From positions 21,255 to 85,254 of the forward strand of contig NZ_WKJJ01000029.1 in assembly GCF_009674485.1 (NCBI RefSeq): 64,000 nucleotides of DNA, given 5' to 3'. Source of the DNA: Pseudoduganella rivuli (lineage in GTDB: Bacteria; Pseudomonadota; Gammaproteobacteria; Burkholderiales; Burkholderiaceae_D). Of the stretch, positions 8,994 to 16,488 are shown piece after piece (position 1 is the first letter of the stretch; every line of letters begins with the position of its first letter). The notes under the pieces were generated by a model. The model was not told where the DNA came from and ran no database searches. It was given only the letters and a program-made list of their open reading frames with translations. The translations under genes and the position numbers were made by a program.

Positions 8994-10366
8994 TGGCGTT
9001 TCAGCCATGCGTCGGGCACGGGCACGATGGCGATGTTCATCGTGCGGCCGTCTTCCGACAGCATGGCTGACTGGATTTCAATTTTCGTGCCGTCCGCGTT
9101 GAAGGTCGGGTGCGGATGGTCGGCCGCCGTGGTCTTGTGGCCGGTGGTCAGCAGCATCATTTCGCGGGTGCGGCGGTCGATCAGGTACAGGCTGCGGGAA
9201 AAGTCGTCGCCCACGGCCCAGCGGCCGTCGCTGGACCCGTGTACGTGCCAGAATCCGCTGCCGGACGGCGTTTGTCCCGCGATATTGACCTGGCGGGTAC
9301 GCAGGTTGACGATGGCCAGGCCGGTCGGTTTTTCGCGTGTCCCGGCGTTGCCCCAGGCCGCATCCTGGCCCGGATTGGCGCCTTCCACCGCCGTGCCGGG
9401 CGCATCCACGCCGGACGCGCCGCCCGGGATCGGACGGTGGCCGAGGATCGCCATCGCCACCTCGTCGCGGGAAATCACCGCTTCGTGCGTGACCCACTCG
9501 TACGGTGCTTCCGGATACAGCGGGCGCAGTCCCGTGCCATCGGCCTGCACAGTCCACGTGCGCTGCGGCGACTTGCCGCCGGTTTCCCAGCAAAACACGA
9601 TTTCGCCCGGTTGCCACAGGTTGGCCTGGATATGGCCGACCTGGAACGGTACCGACACCACGTGGCGGACTTCGCCCGTCTTCAGGTGCATGCGCGCGAT
9701 GCCGGCCGGTCCCGCACCCATGTTGCGGGGGCCGAACGGCGGTTCGATCTTCGCGCCGGGCGCCATGTGGCGCGCCGCTTCGTCGCGCCCGACGCGGAAA
9801 TACACCCATTCCTCGTCCGCGTCGAGCGCCATGTCGCCGCCGGCGTCGATGGCGGCCGGCGTCACGCCGGCGATGCGCTGGTAGGCATCGGCGCCTTGCA
9901 GCTTGCCGGCCTTGCTGTCGGCGAACAGACGGTCCAGGTCCACTTCGACGATTTGCTGGCGCTTCTCTTCCACATCCTTGCGTATGAAATACAGCTTGTT
10001 GGCCTTGCGCGCCAGGTTCAGCATGCCGGTATAGCCGCCTTCCGTCACCTGCACGATGTCGCCGTTCTGTTCATTGACGGCCAGTGCTTCTCCGCCCGCC
10101 AGTTTCGAGCGGAACACCACCCATTTGCCGTCGGCCGTCCATTGCGGATGGGTGGGATAGATTTTCGAATCACCGTGCGGTTTGCTGGTCAAAAACGTCA
10201 GCATGGCGCCGGTGACGGGGTCTTTGACGATCTTGCGTTCGGACGGGAAGCGCTTGCCGATTTGCGCCTGGGCGTTGCCGCACAGGATGGCCGGCGCGAT
10301 GGCCAGCAGCAGAATCAGGGGCAACTTCAGGGGCAGTATGGCTGCCCGCGTGGTTATGGATGGCAT
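8990..10366 (-). CDS. Exported oligogalacturonate lyase-like seven-bladed propeller (PL22 type)
   Basis: A 458-residue exported beta-propeller. A long signal peptide (hydrophobic core LPLILLLAIAPAIL, ending NAQAQ) precedes the PL22 opening IGKRFPSERKIVKDPVTGA and LTSKPHGD. WD40-like repeats follow, with histidines in ATHEAVISRD-like, FWHVHGSS and AADHPHPTF segments where PL22 enzymes place their Mn-binding histidines. Characterised relatives are cytosolic oligogalacturonide lyases, so export here is noteworthy. The product, an unsaturated uronide, would be the substrate of the GH105 enzyme at 5855-7090. It diverges from the CE12 gene; the roughly 127-bp gap should hold both promoters. Family assignment is by pattern; a related propeller hydrolase is possible. 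Confidence 0.75.
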   Translation of the reverse strand: MPSITTRAAILPLKLPLILLLAIAPAILCGNAQAQIGKRFPSERKIVKDPVTGAMLTFLTSKPHGDSKIYPTHPQWTADGKWVVFRSKLAGGEALAVNEQNGDIVQVTEGGYTGMLNLARKANKLYFIRKDVEEKRQQIVEVDLDRLFADSKAGKLQGADAYQRIAGVTPAAIDAGGDMALDADEEWVYFRVGRDEAARHMAPGAKIEPPFGPRNMGAGPAGIARMHLKTGEVRHVVSVPFQVGHIQANLWQPGEIVFCWETGGKSPQRTWTVQADGTGLRPLYPEAPYEWVTHEAVISRDEVAMAILGHRPIPGGASGVDAPGTAVEGANPGQDAAWGNAGTREKPTGLAIVNLRTRQVNIAGQTPSGSGFWHVHGSSDGRWAVGDDFSRSLYLIDRRTREMMLLTTGHKTTAADHPHPTFNADGTKIEIQSAMLSEDGRTMNIAIVPVPDAWLKRH

Positions 10367-10493
10367 GGTGTCTCAAGTCATGATGGATCGGGATTTTGAT
10401 TGTCGTGGCTTTGGCATTGATAGTCTGCTCAAGACGCTGATTCTTTATTTTCATGGCGCGTGTGGCGAATTTGACTGGCATAGAATGGCCGGC

Positions 10494-12206
10494 ATGAACA
10501 GCCAAACGACTTTATTTATCTTCGTGGCGGCCGCCTTGTTCGCCGGTTGTGCCACACACGAGGCGCCGCAGCCGGTGCAGGCCGCGCTGCCGGCCGCCGT
10601 CAATACGGACCCCAGCGCCGCGGCGCGCAACCTGGTCTTGCCGGAACCAGCCAATCCCGCGCTGCCATCGCTGATCCTGATCGGCGACTCCACCGTCCGT
10701 AACGGCCGTGACGATGGCCAGGGCAAGGGGCCGGCCGGCCAGTGGGGCTGGGGCAATCCGGTTGCCGCCTATTTCGATCATCACAAGATCAATGTGGTCA
10801 ACCGCGCGATCGGCGGCTTGAGCAGCCGGACTTACCTGACGGGCGGCCACTGGGAACGCACGCTGGCCTTCGTCAAGGCGGGCGACGTGGTCGTCATGCA
10901 GTTCGGCCACAACGACGCCAGCGCCATCAACGACAACAGCCGCGCGCGGGGCACGATTGCCGGCACCGGCGGCGAAACGCAGGAAATCGACAATTTGCTG
11001 ACGGGTAAAGCGGAAACCGTGCACAGTTACGGCTGGTATTTGCGGCGCTATATCGCCGACATCCGCGCCCGGGGCGCCGTGCCCGTCATTTGTTCGCCGG
11101 TGCCGCGCAAACGGTGGGACGCCAGCGGCAAGATTGCCCGCGGCGGCAACAGTTATCCCGCCTGGGCGGCGCAGGTGGCGCGCGACGAAAAGGTCGGCCT
11201 GATCGATTTGGCCGGCAATGTGGCGCGCCAGTACGATGCGCTGGGCCATGACGCGGTCATGCAACTGTTCCCGCAAACCACGCCGGATGAATCCACCCAT
11301 ACCAACTGGGCCGGCGCCGAGCTCAACGCGCGGGCCGCCGTGGCGGGCATCAAGGCGCTGGGATTGCCGCAACTGGTGGCGGCGCTGGCGCCGAGGGCGG
11401 CGGACATCGCCGCCGCCGAAGATGAGCGCCCGGTGGCCGACGCGTCATCGGTGCCGCAGGAACAGCCGCGCAATGCGGCCTTGCCGACCTTGTTCATCGT
11501 CGGCGATTCCACCGTGCGCAGCGGCGGCGCCAATGGCGCGGTGGGCTGGGGCGAACGCATTGCCCCGTATTTCGATTCGGGCCGGGTCAATGTCGTCAAC
11601 CACGCCATCGGCGGGCGCAGCAGCCGCACGTTTTACACGGAAGGGCGCTGGGACAAGGTGCTGGCGCAATTGAAGGCGGGCGACGTGGTGCTGATCCAGT
11701 TCGGCCACAACGATGGCGGGCGCATCGGCGATCCCGCCATGAAAAACCGCGCGTCCGGCGCCGGCACGGGGCCGGAAACCGTCGAGGAAGCGAGACCGGA
11801 CGGCACGCGCGAACAGGTGCACACGTTTGGCTGGTACATGGCGCGCTACGTGGAAAGCGCGCGGGCCAAAGGCGCGCACGTGGTGCTGCTGTCGCCGGTG
11901 CCGCACAAGGACCGCTGGCAGCAGGGCCGCGACTTCGAACAGTTTGCGCAATGGGATGCGCAGGTGGCGCAGGCGGGCGGCGCGCGCTTTGCCGACCTGA
12001 CGATGGCGGTGGCCGGCGGTTATCGCGGCATCGGCGCGCAACAGGTCGATGGCTTCTTTTCCGATGCCCGCACCCATACCAATGACGCCGGTGCGCAATT
12101 CAATGCGCAGCGCGTGGTGGCGGTATTGAAAGGGTTGCGCGACAACCCGGTGACGGCATGGCTGTCGGCGCAGGGGCAGGCGGTGGCGCCTGTCGGCGGC
12201 CAATGA
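10494..12206 (+). CDS. Tandem rhamnogalacturonan acetylesterase lipoprotein (two CE12 domains)
   Basis: A 570-residue lipoprotein (lipobox LFAGC, C19) made of two complete SGNH/CE12 esterase domains. Domain 1 (about 58-295) has S66 in IGDSTVRNG, N140 in FGHND, and D265/H269 in DESTHTN. Domain 2 (about 328-555) has S339 in VGDSTVRSG, N406 in FGHND, and D524/H528 in DARTHTN. CE12 enzymes remove acetyl esters from galacturonic acid in rhamnogalacturonan. Single-domain enzymes are roughly 230-280 residues, so this is a fusion or duplication with both triads retained. ATG 10494 is chosen for the classical lipoprotein signal; ATG 10485 is possible. The stop overlaps the start of the DUF6250 gene (ATGA). 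Confidence 0.9.
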   Translation: MNSQTTLFIFVAAALFAGCATHEAPQPVQAALPAAVNTDPSAAARNLVLPEPANPALPSLILIGDSTVRNGRDDGQGKGPAGQWGWGNPVAAYFDHHKINVVNRAIGGLSSRTYLTGGHWERTLAFVKAGDVVVMQFGHNDASAINDNSRARGTIAGTGGETQEIDNLLTGKAETVHSYGWYLRRYIADIRARGAVPVICSPVPRKRWDASGKIARGGNSYPAWAAQVARDEKVGLIDLAGNVARQYDALGHDAVMQLFPQTTPDESTHTNWAGAELNARAAVAGIKALGLPQLVAALAPRAADIAAAEDERPVADASSVPQEQPRNAALPTLFIVGDSTVRSGGANGAVGWGERIAPYFDSGRVNVVNHAIGGRSSRTFYTEGRWDKVLAQLKAGDVVLIQFGHNDGGRIGDPAMKNRASGAGTGPETVEEARPDGTREQVHTFGWYMARYVESARAKGAHVVLLSPVPHKDRWQQGRDFEQFAQWDAQVAQAGGARFADLTMAVAGGYRGIGAQQVDGFFSDARTHTNDAGAQFNAQRVVAVLKGLRDNPVTAWLSAQGQAVAPVGGQ

Positions 12207-12910
12207 AAGCCCTGAACGGCGGTGTGGTGGCTGGTCTGCTGCTGGCGGCCGTGACGGCATCGGCGGCGACGGAGACGCCGCGCTGCGAACTGCCGGCGCG
12301 TACCGGAAAGCTGCTGTACGCGGACGATTTTACGCACGGTCTGGCGAACTGGGTGGCGGAATTCCGCCCCGAACGATCGGCCGTGACGGCGCGGGCGGGC
12401 AAGCTGGCCATCGACGTGGCGGGCGGCGCAACGGTCTGGTTCAAGGCGGCGTTGAGCGGGGATTACGTGGTGCGCTACCGGCGCAAGGTGGTGGTTGGCG
12501 GCGGGCGCAATGACCGCTTGTCGGACCTGAACCAGTTCTGGATGGCGCAGGATCCTGCCAACAGCGACCTGTATACGCGCGACGGTACGTTTGAACAGTA
12601 TGACGGCTTGCGCCTGTATTACGCGGGCATTGGCGGCAACGGCAATACCACGACGCGCCTGCGGCGCTATGACGGCCAGGGGCAGCGCGTGCTGCTGAGT
12701 GACCTGGGCGAAGCGCGCCACCTGCTGCGCGCCAACCATGAGTATCAGGTCGAAGTGGCGGTCTATCGCGGCTGCACGCAGGTCACGCTGGATGGCGCCT
12801 TGCTGTTTGCGTACCGCGACCCGCAACCGCTGCGCTCCGGGCAATTCGGCTTCCGCACCACGCAGTCCAGGCAGGAAATCAGCGACTTCAAAGTGTATCG
12901 ACTCGACTAG
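12203..12910 (+). CDS. Exported DUF6250-like beta-sandwich protein
   Basis: A 235-residue exported protein of unknown function. The signal peptide runs to about residue 22 (VTASAA). The mature part opens with LLYADDFTHGLANWVAE and contains GGATVWFK, NDRLSDLNQFWMA, LYYAGIGGNGNTTTRLRRY and a final GQFGFRTT plus DFKVYRL. I recognise this pattern from DUF6250 proteins that accompany pectin- and rhamnogalacturonan-degrading genes, mainly in Bacteroidota; it resembles a concanavalin-like lectin/lyase fold. It is translationally coupled to the tandem CE12 gene, which suggests a joint role on acetylated rhamnogalacturonan, either binding or lyase-like. No catalytic residues can be named with confidence. 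Confidence 0.75.
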   Translation: MKALNGGVVAGLLLAAVTASAATETPRCELPARTGKLLYADDFTHGLANWVAEFRPERSAVTARAGKLAIDVAGGATVWFKAALSGDYVVRYRRKVVVGGGRNDRLSDLNQFWMAQDPANSDLYTRDGTFEQYDGLRLYYAGIGGNGNTTTRLRRYDGQGQRVLLSDLGEARHLLRANHEYQVEVAVYRGCTQVTLDGALLFAYRDPQPLRSGQFGFRTTQSRQEISDFKVYRLD

Positions 12911-12943
12911 CCGTCGTTAGCGATATTGAAAACATGATAAGTC

Positions 12944-12968
12944 CGGACCAGTAAATATTACTGGTCCG
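12944..12968. promoter_or_regulatory. Perfect 11-bp inverted repeat upstream of the Lrp/AsnC gene
   Basis: CGGACCAGTAA and its exact complement are separated by ATA. It lies 34 bp after the DUF6250 stop and 59 bp before the Lrp start. No T-run follows on either strand, so it is a poor intrinsic terminator. An operator for the adjacent Lrp-type regulator, or a transcript-stabilising hairpin at the end of the pectin operon, are both possible. Confidence 0.5.
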
Positions 12969-13026
12969 TGACATGATTGCGATAAATTTGCTTGCGCTAG
13001 CTAATAAAGTGCGGCATATTTATCGC

Positions 13027-13485
13027 ATGGATACTCATGACCTGCAAATCTTACAGCTGATCCAGTCCGACAACCGGCGCTCCGCGGCGGAAATCGGGCA
13101 GGAAATCGGCTTGTCCGTTTCCGCCGTCAGCGACCGCCTGCGGCGCCTCAACGCATCCGGCGCGATTGCCGCCAACCGCGCCGTCATCGATCCTTCCCGG
13201 GTCGGTATGACCGCGTGCGCCTTCATCTTCGTCGATCTGGAACCGCGCGCGGACGAGGAAGTCTTTGCGGCCGCGCTGCGGGGTTTCCCGGAAGTGCAGG
13301 AAGGCCACCACATCACGGGCCCGCATTCCTGGCTGGTCAAAGTGCGCACCCGCGACACGGCCGCGCTGCAAGTGTTCCTGACGCAGCGGCTGAAACGCGT
13401 GCCGGGCGTGCTGCGGACGGAAACCGTGATTGCGCTCGATACCGCCAAGGAAACGTCCGAACTCGCGTTTGGAGGCCAGCCATGA
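13027..13485 (+). CDS. Lrp/AsnC family transcriptional regulator
   Basis: A 152-residue regulator with an N-terminal winged helix (MDTHDLQILQLIQSDNRRSA, then GLSVSAVSDRLRRL as recognition helix) and a C-terminal RAM/effector domain (residues about 65-145, with VQEGHHITGPHSWLVKV). Such proteins sense amino acids and usually control a neighbouring transporter. The next gene, a LysE-type exporter, overlaps its stop by ATGA, so export of an amino acid under control of this regulator is likely. The start at 13027 is chosen because it matches the family N-terminus; an in-frame ATG at 12973 would add 18 non-conserved residues. A perfect palindrome at 12944-12968 may be its operator. Confidence 0.9.
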   Translation: MDTHDLQILQLIQSDNRRSAAEIGQEIGLSVSAVSDRLRRLNASGAIAANRAVIDPSRVGMTACAFIFVDLEPRADEEVFAAALRGFPEVQEGHHITGPHSWLVKVRTRDTAALQVFLTQRLKRVPGVLRTETVIALDTAKETSELAFGGQP

Positions 13486-14129
13486 GCGAGATCGCGATGA
13501 CCCTGGCGCGCGGCGCGCTGGTGGGGTTTGCCATCGCCGCCCCCGTCGGGCCGGTGGGATTGCTGTGCATCCGCCGCACCTTTGCCCACGGGCCGTCCAC
13601 CGGGCTGGCGACGGGACTGGGCGCGGCGGCGGCCGACGCCATGTACGGCCTGGTGGCGGCGCTGGGCGTGGGCGCGGTGGCGTCGCTGTTGCTGGAACAT
13701 GCGTCCAGCCTGCGCATCGGTGGCGGTATCCTGATGGCGCTGCTGGGTATTGCCGCCTTGCGGCGCGCGCGCCGGCCGGCACCCGGTGTGACGGCGGCGT
13801 CCGCACCGACGCCTTCCGGTTTGCTGGGCGCCTTCGGCACGACGTTCGCGCTGACAGCATCCAGCCCGATGACGATCCTGTCGTTCGCCGGCTTGCTGGC
13901 CGCGCTGGCGCCGCCGGACGGTTCGCTGTCCAGCGGCTTGCTGCTGGTCGTGGGCGTGTTTTCCGGGTCGATCGCGTGGTGGATGCTGCTGGTGGGCGGC
14001 GTCTCGGCCAGCCGCAAGGCGATTCCGCCGAACGCGATCCGCTGGATCGAAGCCGTGTCCGGCGTGGCGCTGCTGGCATTCGCCTGCTGGTCGCTGGCGA
14101 CGGGCATGATGGGAGGCGGTGCGGCATGA
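13482..14129 (+). CDS. LysE/RhtB family amino-acid exporter
   Basis: A 215-residue inner-membrane protein with about six hydrophobic segments. The family signature near the N-terminus is clear: ALVGFAIAAPVGPVGLLCIRR. The middle contains FALTASSPMTILSFAGL, matching the conserved NP/SP region of helix 4. It should export an amino acid or related small molecule; the substrate cannot be read from sequence. The start codon overlaps the stop of the Lrp-type regulator, and its own stop overlaps the start of the next small gene, so the three form one translationally coupled operon. Confidence 0.9.
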   Translation: MSEIAMTLARGALVGFAIAAPVGPVGLLCIRRTFAHGPSTGLATGLGAAAADAMYGLVAALGVGAVASLLLEHASSLRIGGGILMALLGIAALRRARRPAPGVTAASAPTPSGLLGAFGTTFALTASSPMTILSFAGLLAALAPPDGSLSSGLLLVVGVFSGSIAWWMLLVGGVSASRKAIPPNAIRWIEAVSGVALLAFACWSLATGMMGGGAA

Positions 14130-14569
14130 CGGCGCCATTGGTACTGGCCGGCGACAGCGAACTGGCCGCGCTCGGCGCGCAGGTGCTCGGCGGCGTGCTG
14201 CCGAAGGCAGCGTGGACGCACCGCGCGCACCTGGCCGTCGCCGTGTGGGTGACCGCGGCGCGGCCCGACATCGTGCCGGCACGCGACATGCCCGGGATAA
14301 TCCGTGCTTATAACGTGGCCAGCGGCACCGCCAATACGGATACCGGCGGCTACCATGAAACCATCACGCTGGCGTCGCTGCGGGCGGTGGCGGCGTTCCT
14401 GTCGGCGCAGCCGCATGGCATGCCACCCTACGCCGTTTGCAATGCGCTGTTTGATTCGCCCTATGGCGACAAGGACTGGCTGCTGTCGCACTGGTCGCGC
14501 GACGTACTGTTTTCCGTGTCGGCGCGGTGCCGCTGGGTGGAACCGGACAAGGCGCCACTGCCGTTCTGA
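14126..14569 (+). CDS. Conserved hypothetical protein in the Lrp-LysE operon
   Basis: A 147-residue soluble protein with no signal peptide and no membrane segment. I do not recognise a named domain. Conserved-looking features are WTHRAHLAVAVW near residue 30, YHETITLASL near residue 75 and a C-terminal KDWLLSHWSRDVLFS, with several histidines and tryptophans that could form a ligand or metal site. The start overlaps the LysE gene stop by ATGA, so it is co-expressed with the exporter and may act on the same metabolite. The function is otherwise unknown. Confidence 0.75.
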   Translation: MTAPLVLAGDSELAALGAQVLGGVLPKAAWTHRAHLAVAVWVTAARPDIVPARDMPGIIRAYNVASGTANTDTGGYHETITLASLRAVAAFLSAQPHGMPPYAVCNALFDSPYGDKDWLLSHWSRDVLFSVSARCRWVEPDKAPLPF

Positions 14570-14585
14570 CGATCGCCGGAGGCGC

Positions 14586-14614
14586 TTGACGATGGTTCCA
14601 ATATGTTGGATACT
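14586..14614 (+). promoter_or_regulatory. Promoter with embedded operator for the XRE-cupin gene
   Basis: TTGACG (14586-14591) and GATACT (14609-14614) are spaced by 17 bp. Between and overlapping them lies the inverted repeat TCCAA-TATG-TTGGA (14597-14610), a plausible autoregulatory site. The expected transcription start at about 14620-14624 falls on the ATG of the regulator, predicting a leaderless or nearly leaderless mRNA and explaining the lack of a Shine-Dalgarno sequence. Confidence 0.55.
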
Positions 14615-14623
14615 AAATCCATC

Positions 14624-15193
14624 ATGAAAGACGAAACCATCCATGACCGTATCGCCCGGCGGGTGCGCGATTTGCGCGCCGCGCGCGGCATTTCGCTGGA
14701 AGCGCTGGCCACGCAATGCGGCGTCAGCCGCTCCATGTTGTCGCTGATCGAACGGGGTGAAAGCAGCCCGACCGCCGTGGTGCTGGAAAAGCTGTCCGGC
14801 GGCCTGGGCGTGCCGCTGGCTTCGCTGTTCGATCCGCCAGAACCCGCCGCAAGTCCCGTGCTGCGCGCCGCCGACCAGGTGGCGTGGCGCGATCCCCATT
14901 CCGGTTACGTGCGCCGCAACGTGTCGCCCGTTGCTCCCGGCAACCCGGCACAAATCGTCGACGTGTCGTTCCCGCCCCATGCGCGGGTCACCTATGAATC
15001 CGGCCCGCGCCCGTCGCTCGTGCACCAGTACGTGTGGATGCTGGAAGGGACCATGGAAATCACGCACGGCGACGATGTCCATACGCTGCACGCGGGCGAT
15101 TGCCTGGCGATGGGGCTGGACCGCCCCAACAGCTTCCATAACCCCGCCGATACGCCTGCGCGCTACGCGGTGGTCCTTACCACCGACCATTAA
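14624..15193 (+). CDS. XRE-family regulator with C-terminal cupin sensor domain
   Basis: A 189-residue regulator. Residues about 8-65 form an HTH_3 domain (RVRDLRAARGISLEALA, then GVSRSMLSLIERGESSPT); residues about 95-185 form a cupin-2 barrel (PRPSLVHQYVWMLEG, later DCLAMGLDRPNSFHN). These proteins bind a small metabolite in the cupin and usually regulate themselves and the adjacent gene. I choose ATG 14624 because the upstream ATG at 14603 lies within the predicted promoter. The double GNAT gene begins 21 bp downstream on the same strand, a common XRE-cupin/acetyltransferase pairing. Confidence 0.9.
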   Translation: MKDETIHDRIARRVRDLRAARGISLEALATQCGVSRSMLSLIERGESSPTAVVLEKLSGGLGVPLASLFDPPEPAASPVLRAADQVAWRDPHSGYVRRNVSPVAPGNPAQIVDVSFPPHARVTYESGPRPSLVHQYVWMLEGTMEITHGDDVHTLHAGDCLAMGLDRPNSFHNPADTPARYAVVLTTDH

Positions 15194-15214
15194 TTACTGA
15201 TGACGGGAGTTGCC

Positions 15215-16414
15215 ATGCCAGACCAGATCAAAGTACGCCGCCTGTTTTCCCTCACGGACGCTGAACTGCAGGGACTGTCGGCCGTGCTGTGCGATTGCGT
15301 GGAAGGGGGCGCATCGGTCAGTTTCATGCAACCGTTTTCGGCGGACCAGTCGCAGGCGTTCTGGCGCAACGTGGGCGAATCCGTGGCGCGCGGCGAACGC
15401 GCATTGCTGGTGGCCGAAGGCGCGGCGGGGATTGTCGGCACCGTGCAAGTGGTGCTGGGCCAGCCGGACAACCAGCCGCACCGGGGCGATGTGTCGAAAA
15501 TGCTGGTCTCGCGCAGTGCGCGTCGCCATGGCGTCGGCGCCTTGCTGATGGAGGCGGCGGAAACCACGGCGCGCGCCTGCGGCAAGACCCTGCTGGTGCT
15601 CGACACGGCCAGCGCGGACGCGGAACGCCTGTATGAACGGATGGGCTGGACGCGCCTGGGCGTGATCCCCGGCTATGCGCTGTTGCCGCAGGGCGGCCTG
15701 TGCGACACCACGTATTACTACCGCATCCTGCCGCCCACCGACGCGGTGCTGGACAACCCTGTGTGGCACGCGCTGATTTCCGCGCAGCGCGGCATGGCGC
15801 AATTGCACGGACTGGCGGCGCGCTTCCGGCCCGACATTTCCCCGCTGGCCGGCCTGCGGGAACCGACTGTCCAGGCGCTGGAGGATTTGCGGACGCTGGC
15901 GCGGCCGGGCGAGCAATTGTGGCTGCTGTCGGACGGGCCGTTGGACTTGCCGCCCTGCTGGCGCGAAGTACGGGCGCGCTTCATTGACCAGATGGTCAGC
16001 ACGGGCGGGCGGCCGCGCCGCGTATCCGGTTTCGTGGAACTGGGTGAGAACGACGTGGCCGACATGGCGGCGCTGGTGGAATTGACGAAGCCGGGACCGT
16101 TCGAGGCGCATACGCGCGACATGGGGGCTTACCTCGGCGTGCGCGATCCGGACGGCCGGCTGGTGGCGATGTCCGGGCAGCGTATGAACCTGATGCATTA
16201 CCGGGAAATCAGCGCGGTGTGCAGCCATCCCGATGCGCGGGGACGGGGTTTGACGGCGCCGCTGATGGAGGAATTGATGGGGCGGATCGTTGCGGAGGGC
16301 AAGACGCCATTCCTGCACGTGAAGACGGAGAATGACAGTGCGAAGGCGGTATACCGGAAGCTCGGGTTTACCGTGCGGCGGGCCATTTACTTTTCCATCA
16401 TCGAGGCCGTCTAA
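15215..16414 (+). CDS. Two-domain GNAT acetyltransferase
   Basis: A 399-residue protein with two acetyl-CoA-dependent GNAT domains. The N-terminal domain (about 1-170) contains the acetyl-CoA loop SARRHGVGALLMEAA and the motif YERMGW. The C-terminal domain (about 180-399) is FR47-like, with SHPDARGRGLTAPLMEE and KAVYRKLGFTVRR. In many genomes the two appear as separate proteins; here one frame continues without a break. The start at 15215 follows a GGGAG site six bases upstream; ATG 15200 lacks one. It probably forms an operon with the XRE-cupin regulator. Substrates are unknown. Confidence 0.85.
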   Translation: MPDQIKVRRLFSLTDAELQGLSAVLCDCVEGGASVSFMQPFSADQSQAFWRNVGESVARGERALLVAEGAAGIVGTVQVVLGQPDNQPHRGDVSKMLVSRSARRHGVGALLMEAAETTARACGKTLLVLDTASADAERLYERMGWTRLGVIPGYALLPQGGLCDTTYYYRILPPTDAVLDNPVWHALISAQRGMAQLHGLAARFRPDISPLAGLREPTVQALEDLRTLARPGEQLWLLSDGPLDLPPCWREVRARFIDQMVSTGGRPRRVSGFVELGENDVADMAALVELTKPGPFEAHTRDMGAYLGVRDPDGRLVAMSGQRMNLMHYREISAVCSHPDARGRGLTAPLMEELMGRIVAEGKTPFLHVKTENDSAKAVYRKLGFTVRRAIYFSIIEAV

Positions 16415-16435
16415 CGCGGTATCGTCGGCGCACGC

Positions 16436-16466
16436 ACGGCGGCTTTCGCTGCGCGAAAACCGCCGT
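16436..16466. repeat. GGCGG...CCGCC palindrome, copy 1
   Basis: Arms ACGGCGG/CCGCCGT plus inner TTTCGC/GCGAAA around loop TGC, with one mismatched pair. It lies between the convergent double-GNAT and M16 genes. It shares its GGCGG...CCGCC outer core and a flanking TACG with copies near 32.48 and 51.7 kb. There is no T-run, so it is more likely a REP-like repeat than a standard terminator. Confidence 0.6.
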
Positions 16467-16488
16467 ACGCATTCAGCGCCGCGGACCG

